Shown: piece after piece, positions 5,684 to 6,170 of the stretch | How the letters are laid out: each line of letters opens with the position of its first letter | Position numbering within the stretch: the first letter of the stretch is position 1 | Source: Oscillospiraceae bacterium | GTDB lineage: Bacteria > Bacillota > Clostridia > Oscillospirales > Ruminococcaceae | Assembly (NCBI GenBank): GCA_003531585.1 | Contig: DQFX01000027.1 | Location: 3,149-9,318, forward strand | Direction: 5' to 3' | DNA length: 6,170 nt | Position numbers and translations under genes: made by a program | Notes under the pieces: generated by a model | The model's input: the letters and a program-made list of their open reading frames with translations, nothing else | Databases searched by the model: none | Told to the model about the DNA's origin: nothing

Positions 5684-5818
5684 CAATTGCGCTCCAGCAG
5701 ATCCACTAGATGCGGTTCAATTCCACCACAAGTACCGCAGCGACATCGATAGGACTTCATGCTCAATCTGTCGGTATGTCAATGTAAGTTCGAATACTCC
5801 GGGTAATTTCGGGCAAAT

Positions 5819-5846
5819 AAAAAACGCCGTGAATATTTCCACGACG
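5819..5846 (-). terminator. Intrinsic terminator of the tRNA array
   Basis: On the minus strand CGTCGTG (5846-5840), an 8-base loop and CACGGCG (5831-5825) form a seven-pair stem with one G-T wobble. Six Ts follow at 5824-5819, then ATTT. It lies 53 bases past tRNA-Gly and is the natural end of the tRNA transcript. A further 6-bp hairpin, GCGAAA/TTTCGC (5882-5877 and 5868-5863), lies between the tRNA and this terminator. Confidence 0.85.
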
Positions 5847-5898
5847 AATTTTGTTATTATCAGCGAAACCGACATTTTTCGCGGCTCTAAAATAAAAA

Positions 5899-5974
5899 TG
5901 GAGCGGATTACGAGGCTCGAACTCGCTACCTCCACCTTGGCAAGGTGGCGCTCTACCAGATGAGCTAAATCCGC
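5899..5974 (-). tRNA. tRNA-Gly (anticodon GCC)
   Basis: This is a complete 76-nt cloverleaf with an encoded CCA end. The acceptor stem GCGGATT/AATCCGC is fully paired, and the D-stem is GCTC/GAGC. The anticodon stem CCACC/GGTGG surrounds TTGCCAA, with anticodon GCC at 5941-5939. The T-arm GCGAG-TTCGAGC-CTCGT has one G-T wobble, and the discriminator base is T. The 5' end is five bases after the tRNA-Asp CCA, so both come from one precursor. Confidence 0.97.
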
Positions 5975-5979
5975 ATAAG

Positions 5980-6056
5980 TGGCGACCTGGATGGGACTCG
6001 AACCCACGACCTCCGCCGTGACAGGGCGGCGTTCTAACCAACTGAACTACCAGGCC
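5980..6056 (-). tRNA. tRNA-Asp (anticodon GTC)
   Basis: This is a complete 77-nt cloverleaf with an encoded CCA end. The acceptor stem GGCCTGG/CCAGGTC has a G-T wobble at pair 2-71. The D-stem is GTTC/GAAC. The anticodon stem CCGCC/GGCGG surrounds CTGTCAC, with anticodon GTC at 6022-6020. The T-arm is GTGGG-TTCGAGT-CCCAT. The discriminator G73 is the known Asp identity base. Confidence 0.97.
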
Positions 6057-6091
6057 ATTGGGTTTTGGTGCTTCCCTCAGGGCTGTACCAT

Positions 6092-6147
6092 TGGACACCT
6101 CTGGAAGAATCGAACTCCCCGCTTTTCAGCGCTTACCAAAGTAGGTG
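6092..6147 (-). pseudogene. Degenerate tRNA-like element with CCA end
   Basis: Fifty-six bases keep the 3' half of a tRNA. The T-arm GGGAG-TTCGATT-CTTCC is intact with one wobble, and the acceptor strand AGAGGTG is followed by T and CCA. The 5' strand CACCTAC pairs at only five of seven positions. A D-loop-like TTTGGTAA and then CTGAAAA follow. CTGAAAA matches the tRNA-Phe anticodon loop, but there is no proper anticodon stem; the same bases instead form CGCT-GAAA-AGCG. It sits one base after the preceding tRNA's CCA. It is most likely an internally deleted tRNA. A class II tRNA variable-arm remnant or a processed tRNA-like RNA are alternatives. Confidence 0.55.
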
Positions 6148-6148
6148 A

Positions 6149-6170
6149 TGGTGGAAGTTATAGGGCTCGA
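6149..6170 (-). tRNA. 3' end of a tRNA cut by the window edge (isotype unknown)
   Basis: Reading in from the right edge on the minus strand, TCGAGC is the end of a T-loop, CCTAT the 3' T-stem, AACTTCC the 3' acceptor strand, A the discriminator, then CCA. The 5' acceptor strand should be GGAAGTT, outside the window. The anticodon is not visible, so no amino acid is assigned. Confidence 0.8.

Larger units (their letters stand above)
5222..5814. other. AT-rich intergenic region without a supported gene
   Basis: About 590 bases separate the tRNA terminator from the small-RNA promoter. No open frame here has a ribosome binding site and plausible composition. Visible items are an 11-bp palindrome ATAGC-C-GCTAT (5268-5278), a 14-bp tandem duplication (5417-5444), a 7-bp inverted repeat (5657-5683) and a weak minus-strand promoter-like TTTACG-17-TATAAA around 5625-5655 with nothing obvious downstream. 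The right part (about 5690-5800) has higher GC and looks like decayed coding or tRNA-derived DNA, but I cannot identify a source. Confidence 0.6.

Noticed and set aside
5683..5760. Minus-strand 25-codon frame with a Cys-x-Cys-Gly-x-Cys motif
   Set aside because: No ribosome binding site and only half a zinc-ribbon motif; kept only as part of the remnant observation.
5777..5782. Second perfect TTGACA on the minus strand
   Set aside because: No acceptable -10 at 16-18 bp spacing; the best hexamer is TGAAGT.
4946..5814. Riboswitch, CRISPR array or toxin-antitoxin pair in the long intergenic region
   Set aside because: No recognisable aptamer core, no spaced repeats, and no paired small frames with binding sites were found.
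5717..6098. Minus-strand frames reading through the tRNA genes
   Set aside because: Peptides such as A-H-L-V-E-R-H-L are typical translations of tRNA sequence; the DNA is tRNA-Gly, tRNA-Asp and the terminator.

Overview
The window looks like a chromosomal segment of a Gram-positive, low-to-mid GC member of the Firmicutes, most likely Oscillospiraceae (Ruminococcus-like). This is inferred from four things: a YmfF/YmfH-type M16 peptidase pair, strong AGGAGG-type ribosome binding sites, CCA-encoded tRNA genes, and a GC-rich hairpin cluster at the left edge of a type common in that family. Every gene I can support is on the minus strand, so transcription runs from right to left. Coding DNA is clearly richer in GC than the long AT-rich intergenic stretch.

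Right edge (about 5815-6170): the 3' part of a tRNA array. It holds the 3' end of an unassigned tRNA cut by the window edge, a 56-nt degenerate tRNA-like element, tRNA-Asp(GTC) and tRNA-Gly(GCC). A good intrinsic terminator follows at 5819-5846.

Middle (about 4946-5814): about 870 bases with no convincing protein gene. Its strongest signal is a consensus sigma-A promoter on the minus strand (TTGACA, 17-bp spacer, TATAAT, A-rich upstream region). About 130 nt downstream is a GNRA-loop hairpin with an eight-T tract. Together they define a candidate small RNA, or an attenuated leader, carrying two CTCC anti-Shine-Dalgarno-like motifs. Between it and the first operon gene is a separate extended -10 promoter overlapped by a 15-bp palindrome.

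Left (216-4945): a tightly packed five-gene operon. The order is a zinc-site-less M16 protein, a zinc-site-bearing M16 peptidase, lgt, folD and a 57-residue two-helix membrane protein. All junctions are overlaps or gaps of at most 3 nt, so translation is probably coupled throughout. The two M16 proteins carry complementary halves of the active site and probably work as a heterodimer. Lgt carries an unusual acidic Ser/Thr/Glu-rich C-terminal tail whose last codons also form the folD ribosome binding site. FolD serves one-carbon metabolism and has no obvious functional link to the rest.

Far left (1-215): no U-tract terminator is visible after the last gene; instead there is a run of four GC-rich hairpins. 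Overall the window is mostly ordinary housekeeping DNA. The items most worth a second look are the candidate sRNA, the Lgt tail, the split M16 active site, the tRNA-like remnant and the small membrane protein.
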